The notes beneath the pieces are model-generated. The model was not told the origin of the DNA, did no database searches, and saw nothing but the letters and a program-made list of their open reading frames with translations. The position numbers and the translations under genes are program-made. A DNA stretch of 64,000 nucleotides from Yersinia frederiksenii ATCC 33641 (GTDB lineage: Bacteria > Pseudomonadota > Gammaproteobacteria > Enterobacterales > Enterobacteriaceae): positions 4,017,886 to 4,081,885 of the forward strand of contig NZ_KN150731.1 in NCBI RefSeq assembly GCF_000754805.1. Direction: 5' to 3'. Of this stretch, positions 40,478-50,977 are shown one piece after another. Within the stretch, counting starts at the first letter, position 1; each line of letters starts with the position of its first letter.

Positions 40478-41158
40478 ATGAGCACAACGAAAAGACAGGC
40501 ATTGATAATTGGAGCCTCCCGGGGTTTGGGGCTGGGCCTGGTTGATGAACTTAATCGGCGTGGATGGTCAGTGACTGCGACAACACGCGGAGCGGCAAAA
40601 GATACCAGCGCGCATGCGGCTCACTGGTTGACATTGGATATTAATCAACCTGAAAGTATTAAAGCATTTTTACCACAAGTTGAGGGCCAGAAGTTTGACC
40701 TGATATTTGTTAACGCGGGCATTTCGGGGCCGGAACATCAATCTGCGGTTGAGGCTAAGCCGGAAGAGATCCTCGAATTGTTCCAAACTAATGCAATTTC
40801 ACCCATTCGTATCGCCCAATATCTGCTAGCACAACGTAACCCAACCCACAGTGTATTGGCCTTTATGTCGTCTCAATTGGGTAGCCTTGATCATAATGCT
40901 TCTGGGCATAAGCCTTTGTATTCAGCAAGTAAGGCCGCACTGAATATGATGACGCGCAATTTGGTGGCTGAAGTGGCCGACCCATCGCTAACCGTATTAT
41001 CCATTCATCCGGGTTGGGTAAAAACGGATATGGGAGGAGATGCCGCGCCATTGACCATTGCGACCAGTGTGAAAGGGGTTGTTGACCAAATTGAACGCGC
41101 TTCAGGTAAAGGCGGGCATGGCTTTATTGACTACCAGGGGCATACATTGCCTTGGTGA
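40478..41158 (+). CDS. Short-chain dehydrogenase/reductase
   Basis: 226 residues of the classical SDR fold: the nucleotide loop GASRGLGLGL at residues 10-19, NAGISG near 80, and the catalytic YSASKAAL near 149-156, with the Ser in SSQLGS upstream. It resembles the C-factor/CsgA-like and sniffer-type SDRs that act on small carbonyls with NADPH. AAGGGA precedes the ATG. The gene stands between malZ and the convergent ggt. Substrate unknown. Confidence 0.88.
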   Translation: MSTTKRQALIIGASRGLGLGLVDELNRRGWSVTATTRGAAKDTSAHAAHWLTLDINQPESIKAFLPQVEGQKFDLIFVNAGISGPEHQSAVEAKPEEILELFQTNAISPIRIAQYLLAQRNPTHSVLAFMSSQLGSLDHNASGHKPLYSASKAALNMMTRNLVAEVADPSLTVLSIHPGWVKTDMGGDAAPLTIATSVKGVVDQIERASGKGGHGFIDYQGHTLPW

Positions 41159-41177
41159 TATAATTCAGCGGGTAAAT

Positions 41178-41201
41178 CCCCCATCGATGCATTGATGGGG
41201 G
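41178..41201. terminator. Bidirectional hairpin between SDR gene and ggt
   Basis: CCCCCATC (41178-41185) pairs with GATGGGGG (41194-41201) around an eight-base loop between two convergent genes. No clear T tract is seen on either side. Confidence 0.6.
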
Positions 41202-41218
41202 GCGACATAATTTACCTA

Positions 41219-42982
41219 TTAGTAACCAATCGCGGCGCCGGCAGGGCGACGAACGTCATTGGCCCCATACAAGTAGCCCTCGCGGACTTTGCCTGAGACG
41301 GCAGAATCATTCCCTGAATTGGCAGGGCTAACCCCTTCAACGCCAGCCAAGCCAACTAAAATGAGCTCGGCGGCGCCCCATGGGTTCTGTTCAACCATTT
41401 TATATCCCATTGTCTTCAGCAGATTAAGAGTATCTGCGGAAACACCGCGTTGCTCGTAGTAAACCTCGTCGGGTAACCACTGATGGTGGATACGTGGCGC
41501 ATCCACCGCCTCTTGTGGTGCCATGCCGTGGTCAATCACGTTCAATGCTGTTTGCAAGGTAATAGTAATGATCCTAGAGCCACCAGGTGACCCTAAAACC
41601 ATAAATGTCTTACCATCTTTGGTCACTAAAGTTGGGCTCATGGACGATAGTGGGCGCTTACCGGGGGCGATGGAGTTCGTTGCTCCCTGAACTAAGCCAT
41701 ACAGATTTTGCTCACCCACTTTGACCGTAAAGTCATCCATCTCATCATTCAGGAAAAAGCCTGTACCAGGTGCTATCACGACTGCGCCAAAGCGGCCATT
41801 AACTGTGTAGGTGGTAGAGACGGCATTACCTTCATGATCGACAATAGAATAGTGGGTTGTTTCCGGTTTTTCATGTGGCTGCATACCCGGCTGAACTTCT
41901 ACTGATGGCGTCGCTTTATTGGCGACGATTTGCTTACGAATATCAGCGGCATAACTTTTGCTCAGCAGGCGGTCAATGGGATTCTTAACAAACTCCGGAT
42001 CACCGAGGAAAGTATTGCGATCCATATAGGCATGGCGCATAGCTTCTGTCAGCGTATGAATGTAAGCAGCAGAGTTAAAACCCATGCCTTTCAGGTCATA
42101 GCCCTCAAGGACATTTAATGTTTCACATAATGTCACCCCACCCGAGCTAGGTGGCGGGGAAGAGACAAATTTATAGCCACGATAACTACAGGTAATCGGG
42201 GTGGTTTCGGTGATTTTATAGTTGGCAAAATCGGCTGCGGTAAGAATGCCGCCACCTTTTTTAGCTGCTACTTCAACTGCTTGCGGTATTTTTCCTTGAT
42301 AGAATGCATCCGGCCCTTTTGCAGAAATAGCCGTCAGGGTTTCTGCCAAATCCGCTTGAATCAGGCGATCTCCCGGTTGCAGTGCTTCCCCATTTTGGCG
42401 CAGGAAAATTCTAGCAGATTCAGGATCTTGCCGGAATCTTTTGACAGTTGTGTCCAGAATATCAGTGTCGGCGCGGGTCAATATAAAGCCCTCACGGGCC
42501 AGTTTGATTGCTGGAGCCATCACTTGCTGACGAGTCAATTTGCCGTATTTCTTCTGGGCACTGTCCATACCCAACACGGTGCCTGGGACACCGGCGGCCA
42601 AATAGCCATATAAACTGGCATCTTTGGTGACTTTACCTTCTTTATCCAGATACATATCAGCGCTGGCTGCGGCAGGTGCTGTCTCACGGAAATTTATAAA
42701 TGTGTCAGTCCCATCAGCTAGGTGAATGGTCATAAATCCCCCTCCGCCAATATTGCCACAGCAGGGATTGACTACCGCCTGTGCATAACCCACAGCCACC
42801 GCAGCATCAATCGCATTTCCACCCATTTTTAAAATGTCTGTCCCAACCTGTGAAGCCAGATACTGGGAGGTTACCACCATGCCATTTTTCGCTTCTACCG
42901 CCGGTGTTGAGGCCGCATGTAGCGTACCGCTTACCAACAAAGCCAATATAGCCAAGGGCTTGTTCCATTTTTTTAAATACAT
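41219..42982 (-). CDS. ggt: Periplasmic gamma-glutamyltransferase
   Basis: 587 residues against 580 in E. coli. A signal peptide (residues 1-23, LAILALLVSGTLHA) targets it to the periplasm. The precursor cuts itself before the catalytic threonine in PETTHYSIVD to give large and small subunits. Substrate-binding segments include NGRFGAVVIA, GFFLNDEMDDF and the LSSMSPT and GSPGGSRI motifs. It cleaves glutathione and moves or hydrolyses the gamma-glutamyl group. It appears as a single-gene unit. E. coli carries ggt elsewhere. Confidence 0.95.
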   Translation of the reverse strand: MYLKKWNKPLAILALLVSGTLHAASTPAVEAKNGMVVTSQYLASQVGTDILKMGGNAIDAAVAVGYAQAVVNPCCGNIGGGGFMTIHLADGTDTFINFRETAPAAASADMYLDKEGKVTKDASLYGYLAAGVPGTVLGMDSAQKKYGKLTRQQVMAPAIKLAREGFILTRADTDILDTTVKRFRQDPESARIFLRQNGEALQPGDRLIQADLAETLTAISAKGPDAFYQGKIPQAVEVAAKKGGGILTAADFANYKITETTPITCSYRGYKFVSSPPPSSGGVTLCETLNVLEGYDLKGMGFNSAAYIHTLTEAMRHAYMDRNTFLGDPEFVKNPIDRLLSKSYAADIRKQIVANKATPSVEVQPGMQPHEKPETTHYSIVDHEGNAVSTTYTVNGRFGAVVIAPGTGFFLNDEMDDFTVKVGEQNLYGLVQGATNSIAPGKRPLSSMSPTLVTKDGKTFMVLGSPGGSRIITITLQTALNVIDHGMAPQEAVDAPRIHHQWLPDEVYYEQRGVSADTLNLLKTMGYKMVEQNPWGAAELILVGLAGVEGVSPANSGNDSAVSGKVREGYLYGANDVRRPAGAAIGY

Positions 42983-43280
42983 TCTGACTCCTGTTATTTC
43001 CTGCCGCCAGGGATTACCCGGTCATTTTTGTCTGGCAGCTTAAAAGCGCTGCTTATGGAATGTGCAAAACACATACCAGTAATAATTAATAGCAGAATAA
43101 ATGTTTGTAGCAGCTAATTAATTGGCGACGGAAGGTGGCTGAGTCAGCTATTTCTGGGCTAATAGGTTGATTTTTGCTCAGTGAAAATTAAATGAAATGA
43201 AAGCAACTGATTGAAAATAAAGCGATATTCTTAAGGAAGATAAGGTGGGATTAGAAATAATAGTTATATAGACTTCGTGA

Positions 43281-43380
43281 CGGGGGCTTGAAGCTGTCTG
43301 CTTTAGGTGCTTATTTCACGTTGAGAGTAGACAGAGAAAAGCCCCGTATCAATGTTAATTAATACGAGACTCTCTGTAAT
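43281..43380 (+). ncRNA. Remnant of a hok/sok-type toxin mRNA leader
   Basis: The order GGGGGCTTGAAGCTGTCTGC, about 30 bases, then AGACAGAGAAAAGCCCC parallels the leader of hok-family mRNAs (recalled from R1 hok and chromosomal hokC, which show GCTTGAGGCTTTCTGC or GCTGTCTGC, then CAGACAGAGAAAAGCCCC). GGGGCTT (43283-43289) pairs with AAGCCCC (43339-43345), and CTGTCT (43294-43299) with AGACAG (43329-43334). No Hok-like frame (about 50 codons with an N-terminal membrane span) follows, so the toxin is missing or degraded. This rests on memory and eye alignment only. Confidence 0.45.
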
Positions 43381-43459
43381 ACCCGAGTCAGGGTAGCCAT
43401 TTTATTGTCGGTTGCAGTTTTCAGGCACCCATTTTTAATATTTATGAACTTAAGCTATC

Positions 43460-43499
43460 TCAAAATAAAAAAGCCAGTCAGCGAGAACTGACTAGCTTT
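43460..43499 (-). terminator. Terminator of the peroxiredoxin gene
   Basis: AAAGCCAGTCAG (43470-43481) pairs with CTGACTAGCTTT (43488-43499) with one mismatch. On the minus strand a run of T residues follows. It lies 40 bases after the stop of the peroxiredoxin gene. Confidence 0.8.
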
Positions 43500-43537
43500 A
43501 TATCCCCTGAATAAATCAGGGGAGGCATAAACTGTTA

Positions 43538-44140
43538 TTACAGTTTAGAGGCGTTTTCTGACAGGTATTTAGCAACGCCATCTGGAGAAGCGCCCATACC
43601 GGCTTTACCTTTTTCCCACTGAGCAGGGCAAACATCGCCGTGTTCTTCGTGGAATTGCAGCGCGTCAACCATACGCAGCATTTCATCAATGTTACGACCT
43701 AGTGGCAGGTCGTTAACCACTTGGTGACGGACTACGCCATTTTTGTCGATCAGGAAAGAACCACGCAGTGCAACACCAGCATCTGGGTGTTCAATACCGT
43801 AGGCTTTCTGAATTTCACGTTTGATATCAGCAACCATTGGGTATTTAACTTCACCAATACCGCCTTTATCAACTGGGGTTTTACGCCATGCGTTGTGGAC
43901 AAACTCGGAGTCAAAAGAAACACCAACAACTTCAACGCCACGTTTCTGGAATTCTTCGTAACGGTGGTCGAAAGCGATCAACTCTGAAGGACAAACGAAA
44001 GTGAAGTCCATTGGCCAGAAGAACAGGACGGCAGGGCGGCCGTTCAGGTGTTTTTTCAGGTTGAAGTTTTCAACGATTTCGCCGCTACCAAGAACAGCAG
44101 CTGCTGTAAAATCAGGGGCTTGACGAGTTACCAGAACCAT
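43538..44140 (-). CDS. Typical 2-Cys peroxiredoxin (AhpC/TSA, PrxC type)
   Basis: 200 residues. The peroxidatic cysteine is in DFTFVCPSEL near residue 51 and the resolving cysteine in HGDVCPAQW near 171, so it is a typical two-Cys enzyme. It reduces hydrogen peroxide and organic peroxides and is itself restored by AhpF or thioredoxin. No ahpF gene is adjacent. An AGGAG site six bases before the ATG and the codon pattern suggest high expression. An OxyR-like half site lies 107 bases upstream. Names in use are ahpC, tsaA and prxC, and I cannot choose. Confidence 0.93.
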   Translation of the reverse strand: MVLVTRQAPDFTAAAVLGSGEIVENFNLKKHLNGRPAVLFFWPMDFTFVCPSELIAFDHRYEEFQKRGVEVVGVSFDSEFVHNAWRKTPVDKGGIGEVKYPMVADIKREIQKAYGIEHPDAGVALRGSFLIDKNGVVRHQVVNDLPLGRNIDEMLRMVDALQFHEEHGDVCPAQWEKGKAGMGASPDGVAKYLSENASKL

Positions 44141-44246
44141 AAATTACTCCTGTTAATAGGGATGGATTAACCAGTTGTCTTAAAAGTATCGGCACAGCAT
44201 AGGTATTTAAGCTCAATGAATAAAGGGATAAATACCAATTGCTGTG

Positions 44247-44261
44247 ATAGCTTTTACCTAT
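44247..44261 (-). promoter_or_regulatory. OxyR-like half site upstream of the peroxiredoxin gene
   Basis: ATAGCTTTTACCTAT fits the half-site pattern ATAG-n-T-nnn-A-n-CTAT at every specified base. The adjacent half expected for a full tetramer site is weak on both sides. Peroxide control of the downstream peroxiredoxin is plausible. Confidence 0.5.
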
Positions 44262-44363
44262 TGTTACAACGATTTTAGTTTCGTAGTCTTGCTAAGATAC
44301 CCATTCTCACAGAAAGAGCAAGTGGCTTCGTGTCAATAACCATACAAACTAAAATGTTTTAAT

Positions 44364-44945
44364 CTATATTTGCTTATGTTGTGCCTGTCCCATCATGGCA
44401 GGATAAAATGCCCAGAACAGCTGTTCTAGTGGCTGATAGTGTTGTTCTATGTCGTGAAAAGAGCCTGCGAGCGCCGCCAGCTTAGGCCGTCTATTTGCCA
44501 TACCTTGTAACACATCAGCTATAAAGGGTAGTTCAGCGTAGCGTTCCAGCCAACGCTCAGGCCACAGATAGGCATTTAGGTTCTGGAAACGTGCCGGTGT
44601 CTGCGGTAAATGCGGTAAAATTTGGTGTTGCGCATGTTCAATAAAGTCGGGTAATGGGCAGCTTGGCATCAGTTTATCCCAGTTGCGTGCGAGAAAATGA
44701 TCCCACAAGACATCCAGAGTAATAGGGGCCACCCGCCGATAATCAGCACTGAAATAGCCGCGGGCCTCTTTAACCAACGGTAAGGTATCGGTCATAACAT
44801 CAACGCGACGATGCATCATTATACCAGCGACGATATCAGGGGAATATTCACCCTGCGGATTACCGCGGACAAAGTCGGCCATTAAATTGCCTAATAAAGA
44901 GCTATCGGCCAATGTTGCGAGATGAAGGTGAGCGAGAAAATTCAT
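44364..44945 (-). CDS. acpH: Acyl carrier protein phosphodiesterase
   Basis: 193 residues, starting [10 protein letters not shown] as in E. coli AcpH (YajB). The conserved [10 protein letters not shown] and MMHRRVD segments carry the histidines and aspartates of this HD-like metal enzyme. It removes the 4'-phosphopantetheine group from holo-ACP. It is divergent from queA, as in E. coli, with the starts about 130 bases apart. Confidence 0.94.
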   Translation of the reverse strand: MNFLAHLHLATLADSSLLGNLMADFVRGNPQGEYSPDIVAGIMMHRRVDVMTDTLPLVKEARGYFSADYRRVAPITLDVLWDHFLARNWDKLMPSCPLPDFIEHAQHQILPHLPQTPARFQNLNAYLWPERWLERYAELPFIADVLQGMANRRPKLAALAGSFHDIEQHYQPLEQLFWAFYPAMMGQAQHKQI

Positions 44946-45076
44946 GAACGAAGTATATACCTTTATTACTTTAAGTTGCAGCCTGCCCTTGGGGGCTCTA
45001 GACTAGCGGCCTATTTTTGTGAACTGGCCCAGTATAACTTGTTGGCCGGATCTGTCCTTATATGAAGTGGAAAGCC

Positions 45077-46147
45077 ATGCGTGTTGCCGATTTTTCTTTT
45101 GAGCTCCCGGAATCTCTGATTGCCCATTACCCCCAGCCCCAGCGTAGCGGTTGCCGCTTATTGTCACTGGATGGCCCAACGGGAATGCTAACGCACGGTA
45201 TTTTCACCGATTTACTGGATAAGTTGGAGCCAGGTGATCTGCTGGTATTCAATAATACTCGGGTTATTCCCGCGCGGCTATTTGGTCGTAAAGCCAGCGG
45301 TGGCAAGCTGGAAGTACTGGTAGAGCGGGTTCTGGATGATAGCCGTGTGCTGGCCCATATAAAAGCTTCAAAAGCACCGAAACCCGGCACCGAGTTGCTG
45401 CTGGGGGATGATGAAAGCATCCGAGCGACTATGCTTGCCCGCCATGACACCTTATTTGAGCTGCGGTTTGATGATGAACGGGATGTTTTCACTATCCTGA
45501 ATCTGGTCGGCCATATGCCTTTGCCTCCTTATATTGATCGCCCTGATGAAGATGCTGATCGCGAACTGTACCAGACGGTATATAGCCAGCGCCCAGGAGC
45601 CGTTGCAGCACCAACTGCCGGGCTACATTTCGATGAGCCGCTGCTGGCTGCATTACGTGATAAAGGTATTGAGATGGCCTTTGTCACCTTACATGTCGGC
45701 GCTGGAACATTCCAGCCAGTGCGGGTCGATACCATTGAAGAGCATATTATGCATTCCGAATATGCAGAAGTGCCTCAAGAGGTGGTAGATGCAGTACTGG
45801 CCTGTAAGGCCCGTGGTAATCGAGTGGTCGCTGTGGGTACCACATCCGTACGTTCATTAGAAAGTGCCGCCAGGGCTAGCGAGAACGGCCTTATCTCCCC
45901 TTTCTTTGGTGATACTCGCATCTTTATTTACCCGGGATATCACTATCAAGTAGTGGATGCTTTGGTCACCAACTTCCATTTACCTGAATCAACATTGATA
46001 ATGCTGGTTTCTGCTTTCGCTGGTTATAAAAATACCATGAATGCTTATCAGCAGGCCGTTGCAGAGCAATATCGTTTTTTCAGTTACGGTGATGCCATGT
46101 TCATCAGCCGTAATCCACGGGCACCGGAAGAGACGGTCAACCCGTAA
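45077..46147 (+). CDS. queA: S-adenosylmethionine:tRNA ribosyltransferase-isomerase
   Basis: 356 residues from the ATG at 45077, which matches the E. coli start [12 protein letters not shown]. An in-frame ATG at 45062 adds five residues. The enzyme moves the ribosyl part of SAM to 7-aminomethyl-7-deazaguanine in tRNA to form epoxyqueuosine. The conserved [13 protein letters not shown] and [14 protein letters not shown] segments are intact. It is first in the queA-tgt-yajC-secDF cluster. Confidence 0.97.
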   Translation: MRVADFSFELPESLIAHYPQPQRSGCRLLSLDGPTGMLTHGIFTDLLDKLEPGDLLVFNNTRVIPARLFGRKASGGKLEVLVERVLDDSRVLAHIKASKAPKPGTELLLGDDESIRATMLARHDTLFELRFDDERDVFTILNLVGHMPLPPYIDRPDEDADRELYQTVYSQRPGAVAAPTAGLHFDEPLLAALRDKGIEMAFVTLHVGAGTFQPVRVDTIEEHIMHSEYAEVPQEVVDAVLACKARGNRVVAVGTTSVRSLESAARASENGLISPFFGDTRIFIYPGYHYQVVDALVTNFHLPESTLIMLVSAFAGYKNTMNAYQQAVAEQYRFFSYGDAMFISRNPRAPEETVNP

Positions 46148-46172
46148 ATTTTAGGTCACACTCGTGGTGTGA

Positions 46173-47357
<1,185 letters not shown>

Positions 47358-47465
47358 TTTAAAAATTATTGTCTTTGTATTTATAGATTGAGCAGTTACG
47401 ATTCGCTGTTACTGATTCTATCGCACTGATTTCACACTGATATTGATAACAATGAGGGAATTTTA

Positions 47466-47798
47466 ATGAGTCTTTTCATTTCCGATGCTGTCGCATCCGC
47501 TGGGGCTCCGGCTCAGAGCAGCCCGTACTCCCTGGTGATTATGCTGGTGGTATTTGGTCTGATTTTCTACTTCATGATCCTGCGTCCACAGCAAAAACGT
47601 GCTAAAGAACACAAAAAACTGATGGATTCTATTGGTAAAGGTGATGAAGTGCTGACCACTGGTGGTTTGCTTGGTCGTGTCACTAAAGTAGCGGAAACGG
47701 GTTATATCGTCATCGCACTGAACGACACCACTGAAGTGATGATCAAACGTGACTTCGTTGCTGCCGTTTTACCGAAAGGTACAATGAAGGCTCTGTAA
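47466..47798 (+). CDS. yajC: Sec translocon accessory subunit YajC
   Basis: 110 residues, as in E. coli. One membrane span (about 20-41, LVIMLVVFGLIFYFMILRP) is followed by a soluble basic domain. YajC forms a subcomplex with SecD and SecF at the SecYEG channel. GAGGGA precedes the ATG. secD follows after 27 bases. Confidence 0.97.
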   Translation: MSLFISDAVASAGAPAQSSPYSLVIMLVVFGLIFYFMILRPQQKRAKEHKKLMDSIGKGDEVLTTGGLLGRVTKVAETGYIVIALNDTTEVMIKRDFVAAVLPKGTMKAL

Positions 47799-47825
47799 TT
47801 TTCGATTTTCCCGAAGGGAATTGCC

Positions 47826-49673
47826 GTGTTAAACCGTTATCCTTTGTGGAAGTATCTGATGCTGATCGTTGTGATCTTCGTCGGTCTGCTATATGCACTT
47901 CCCAACCTTTATGGTGAGGATCCGGCTGTTCAAATCACTGGTGCGCGAGGAATCGCCGCCAGTGAAACAACGCTGGTCCAAGTCCGTGACGTTTTAGAAA
48001 AAGACAACATAGCGAGCAAGTCCATTGCGCTGGAAAACGGCGCAATTCTGGCTCGCTTTAGAGATCCTGACGTCCAGTTACGCGCCCGTGAGGCACTGAT
48101 GGCTGCGATGGGGGACCAATACGTAATTGCCCTAAACCTGGCTCCAGCAACGCCTTCATGGCTGGCTAGATTAGGTGCAGAGCCGATGAAGCTTGGCCTC
48201 GACCTGCGTGGTGGTGTGCACTTCTTGATGGAAGTGGATATGGATACCGCACTTGGCAAGCTGCAAGAGCAAACGATGGATACTCTGCGCACCGATCTGC
48301 GTGAGAAAAATATCCCGTATGCAACGGTGCGTAAACTCGACAATTATGGTGTTGAAGTACGTTTCCGCGATGATAAAACCCGCGATGACGCTGTCAGCTA
48401 CCTCTCTTCTCGCCACCGTGATCTGGTGATTGGCTCCAATGGCAGCAATTCGTTAAAAGCTGTGATGAGTGATGACCGTCTGCGTGAGGCGCGTGAATAT
48501 GCTGTTCAGCAAAACATTACTATTCTGCGTAACCGGGTTAACCAATTAGGTGTAGCCGAGCCGTTGGTTCAGCGCCAGGGGTCAGATCGTATTGTGGTTG
48601 AATTACCCGGTATTCAAGATACCGCTCGTGCTAAAGAAATTCTTGGTGCGACTGCAACTCTGGAATTCCGTCTGGTAAACAGCAATGTTGATGCCTCTGT
48701 GGCGGCTTCCGGTCGTGTGCCGGGTGACTCAGAAGTCAAAAATACCCGCGAAGGCCGCCCGGTTGTCTTGTACAAACGCGTTATCCTGACCGGTGACCAC
48801 ATCACCGACTCAACTTCCAGTACCGACGAGTATAACCAGGCTCAGGTTAATATCTCGCTCGACAGTGCCGGTGGTTCGTTGATGTCTAATTTTACCAAAG
48901 ACAATATCGGCAAGCCGATGGCGACTTTGTTCGTAGAATATAAAGACAGCGGTAAAAAAGATGCCAATGGCCGGGCGATTCTGGTTAAGCAGGAAGAAGT
49001 TATTAACGTCGCGACTATTCAGTCTCGCTTGGGTAACAGTTTCCGCATAACCGGTATTGATAATCCAGCTGAAGCTCGTCAGCTTTCCCTGTTGCTGCGT
49101 GCTGGTGCATTGATTGCACCAATCCAGATCGTGGAAGAGCGTACAATTGGGCCAACTTTGGGTTCACAGAACATTGCTCAAGGTTTGGAAGCTTGCTTGT
49201 GGGGCTTGGCGGTTTCTATCCTGTTTATGGTGATTTACTACCGTAAGTTTGGTGTGATTGCCAGTACCGCATTGTTGGCTAACCTGGTGTTGATCGTGGG
49301 TGTGATGTCCCTATTGCCGGGGGCGACATTAACCATGCCGGGTATTGCCGGGATCGTATTGACGCTGGCGATAGCAGTTGATGCTAACGTACTGATTAAC
49401 GAGCGAATAAAAGAAGAGTACAAGAACGGGCGGACGATACAGCAAGCGATTCATGAAGGGTACAAAGGTGCCTTCTCAAGTATCGTCGATGCAAACGTAA
49501 CGACACTTATCACAGCCATCATTCTTTATGCTGTGGGTACCGGTTCGATTAAAGGCTTTGCTATTACAACGGCAATCGGTGTTGTAACGTCAATGTTCAC
49601 CGCAATAGTCGGTACTCGTGCCATCGTCAACCTGCTTTACGGCGGCAAGCGCATTAACAAGCTGTCTATTTGA
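47826..49673 (+). CDS. secD: Protein translocase subunit SecD
   Basis: 615 residues, starting with GTG as judged by the E. coli alignment [10 protein letters not shown]. One N-terminal span, a large periplasmic domain (about 30-445, with [16 protein letters not shown] near 120) and five C-terminal spans including [15 protein letters not shown]. With SecF it uses the proton gradient to pull proteins through the membrane. Signs of cotranscription with yajC and secF are the short gaps of 27 and 10 bases. Confidence 0.97.
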   Translation: MLNRYPLWKYLMLIVVIFVGLLYALPNLYGEDPAVQITGARGIAASETTLVQVRDVLEKDNIASKSIALENGAILARFRDPDVQLRAREALMAAMGDQYVIALNLAPATPSWLARLGAEPMKLGLDLRGGVHFLMEVDMDTALGKLQEQTMDTLRTDLREKNIPYATVRKLDNYGVEVRFRDDKTRDDAVSYLSSRHRDLVIGSNGSNSLKAVMSDDRLREAREYAVQQNITILRNRVNQLGVAEPLVQRQGSDRIVVELPGIQDTARAKEILGATATLEFRLVNSNVDASVAASGRVPGDSEVKNTREGRPVVLYKRVILTGDHITDSTSSTDEYNQAQVNISLDSAGGSLMSNFTKDNIGKPMATLFVEYKDSGKKDANGRAILVKQEEVINVATIQSRLGNSFRITGIDNPAEARQLSLLLRAGALIAPIQIVEERTIGPTLGSQNIAQGLEACLWGLAVSILFMVIYYRKFGVIASTALLANLVLIVGVMSLLPGATLTMPGIAGIVLTLAIAVDANVLINERIKEEYKNGRTIQQAIHEGYKGAFSSIVDANVTTLITAIILYAVGTGSIKGFAITTAIGVVTSMFTAIVGTRAIVNLLYGGKRINKLSI

Positions 49674-49683
49674 GGAGTACGTT

Positions 49684-50652
49684 GTGGCACAGGATTATAC
49701 TGTTGAACAACTGAACTATGGCCGTAAAGTCTATGACTTTATGCGCTGGGATTACGTTGCTTTCGGCATCTCACTGCTGTTGTTAGTGGCATCCATTGTG
49801 GTGATGTCCACTAAAGGGTTTAACTGGGGTCTGGATTTCACCGGTGGTACGGTGATTGAAATTAACCTAGAAAAGCCCGCGGATCTGGATCAACTGCGTG
49901 ACACTCTGGAAGCGGCGGGCTTTGAGTCGCCAATCCTGCAGAACTTTGGTAGCACTCGTGATGTAATGGTACGTATGCCACCTGCAACCGGGACTGCCGG
50001 GCAGGAGCTGGGTAACAAAGTCATCTCAGTCATCAATGAGTCAGTTGATAAGAATGCATCAGTAAAACGTATCGAATTCGTCGGGCCAAGCGTGGGCAGT
50101 GATTTAGCTCAAGCGGGTGGTATGGCGCTGTTGGTCGCGTTGCTCTGTATTCTGGTTTATGTTGGTTTCCGTTTTGAATGGCGTTTGGCGCTGGGGGCGG
50201 TTATCGCTCTGGCGCATGACGTGGTCATTACCATGGGGATCTTGTCGTTATTCCATATTGAGATTGACCTAACCATCATCGCTTCATTGATGTCTGTTAT
50301 TGGTTACTCACTTAACGACAGTATCGTGGTATCTGACCGTATTCGTGAGAACTTCCGCAAGATTCGCCGCGGTACGCCTTACGAAATCATGAACGTGTCT
50401 CTGACCCAGACTTTAAGCCGTACTATCATGACATCTGCAACCACGCTGATGGTGGTATTGATGCTGTTTATCTTCGGTGGTGCGATGTTGCAAGGCTTCT
50501 CACTGACGCTGCTGATTGGTGTTTCCATCGGTACTGTTTCATCCATCTACGTGGCGTCCGCGCTGGCGTTGAAACTGGGTATGAAACGTGAGCATATGTT
50601 GCAGCAGAAAGTTGAGAAAGAAGGTGCTGATCAGCCTTCAATCCTGCCGTGA
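49684..50652 (+). CDS. secF: Protein translocase subunit SecF
   Basis: 322 residues from the GTG at 49684, which has GAGGAGT upstream. The longer open frame from 49618 overlaps secD and has no family match. One N-terminal span, a periplasmic domain with [15 protein letters not shown], and five further spans including [17 protein letters not shown], the counterpart of the proton-path motif in SecD. A strong terminator follows, closing the operon. Confidence 0.97.
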   Translation: MAQDYTVEQLNYGRKVYDFMRWDYVAFGISLLLLVASIVVMSTKGFNWGLDFTGGTVIEINLEKPADLDQLRDTLEAAGFESPILQNFGSTRDVMVRMPPATGTAGQELGNKVISVINESVDKNASVKRIEFVGPSVGSDLAQAGGMALLVALLCILVYVGFRFEWRLALGAVIALAHDVVITMGILSLFHIEIDLTIIASLMSVIGYSLNDSIVVSDRIRENFRKIRRGTPYEIMNVSLTQTLSRTIMTSATTLMVVLMLFIFGGAMLQGFSLTLLIGVSIGTVSSIYVASALALKLGMKREHMLQQKVEKEGADQPSILP

Positions 50653-50977
50653 TAGCTTAATCTAAGATAAGCCCTGATGCTGTGATTGTGGCATCAGGGC
50701 TTTTTTTTTGTCGGTACATTTACTATTTTCCCTGCCACTCTCCCGCAGTAAAAAGACTTGTATTACCTTATCTTGATTTTTAAATTTATTGAAGACACTG
50801 AGTAAGCCATCACTCCTAGTGAGTATATTTTTAAAAATATATTTATGATGAAAAGAAAATATTAAATAACACTATTTTATAAAATCTAGCTTTGATTTGA
50901 TAGTTATCACATTAGTCCAGCGCTATCGTTATTTTTTTGAAGCATATGCTTCAGTATTTTCTTGTTAGGGGGATTCA
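50653..50977. other. secF-orphan gene intergenic region
   Basis: 325 bases. After the secF terminator the base composition becomes strongly AT-rich. Two perfect palindromes are visible: TATATTTTTAAAAATATA (50824-50841) and GAAGCATATGCTTC (50939-50952), the latter ending 25 bases before the start of the large orphan gene. The E. coli gene tsx, found here in that species, is absent. Confidence 0.5.
50670..50709 (+). terminator. Terminator of the yajC-secDF operon
   Basis: AGCCCTGATGC (50670-50680) pairs perfectly with GCATCAGGGCT (50691-50701) and a run of nine T residues ends the structure. Confidence 0.95.

Larger units (their letters stand above)
42983..43537. other. ggt-peroxiredoxin intergenic region
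   Basis: 555 bases. It contains the ggt promoter side, a hok/sok-like leader remnant (43281-43380), and the peroxiredoxin terminator (43460-43499) with a further stem CCCCTGA/TCAGGGG near 43504-43523. The stretch 43080-43270 is AT-rich and shows nothing I can name. Confidence 0.5.
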
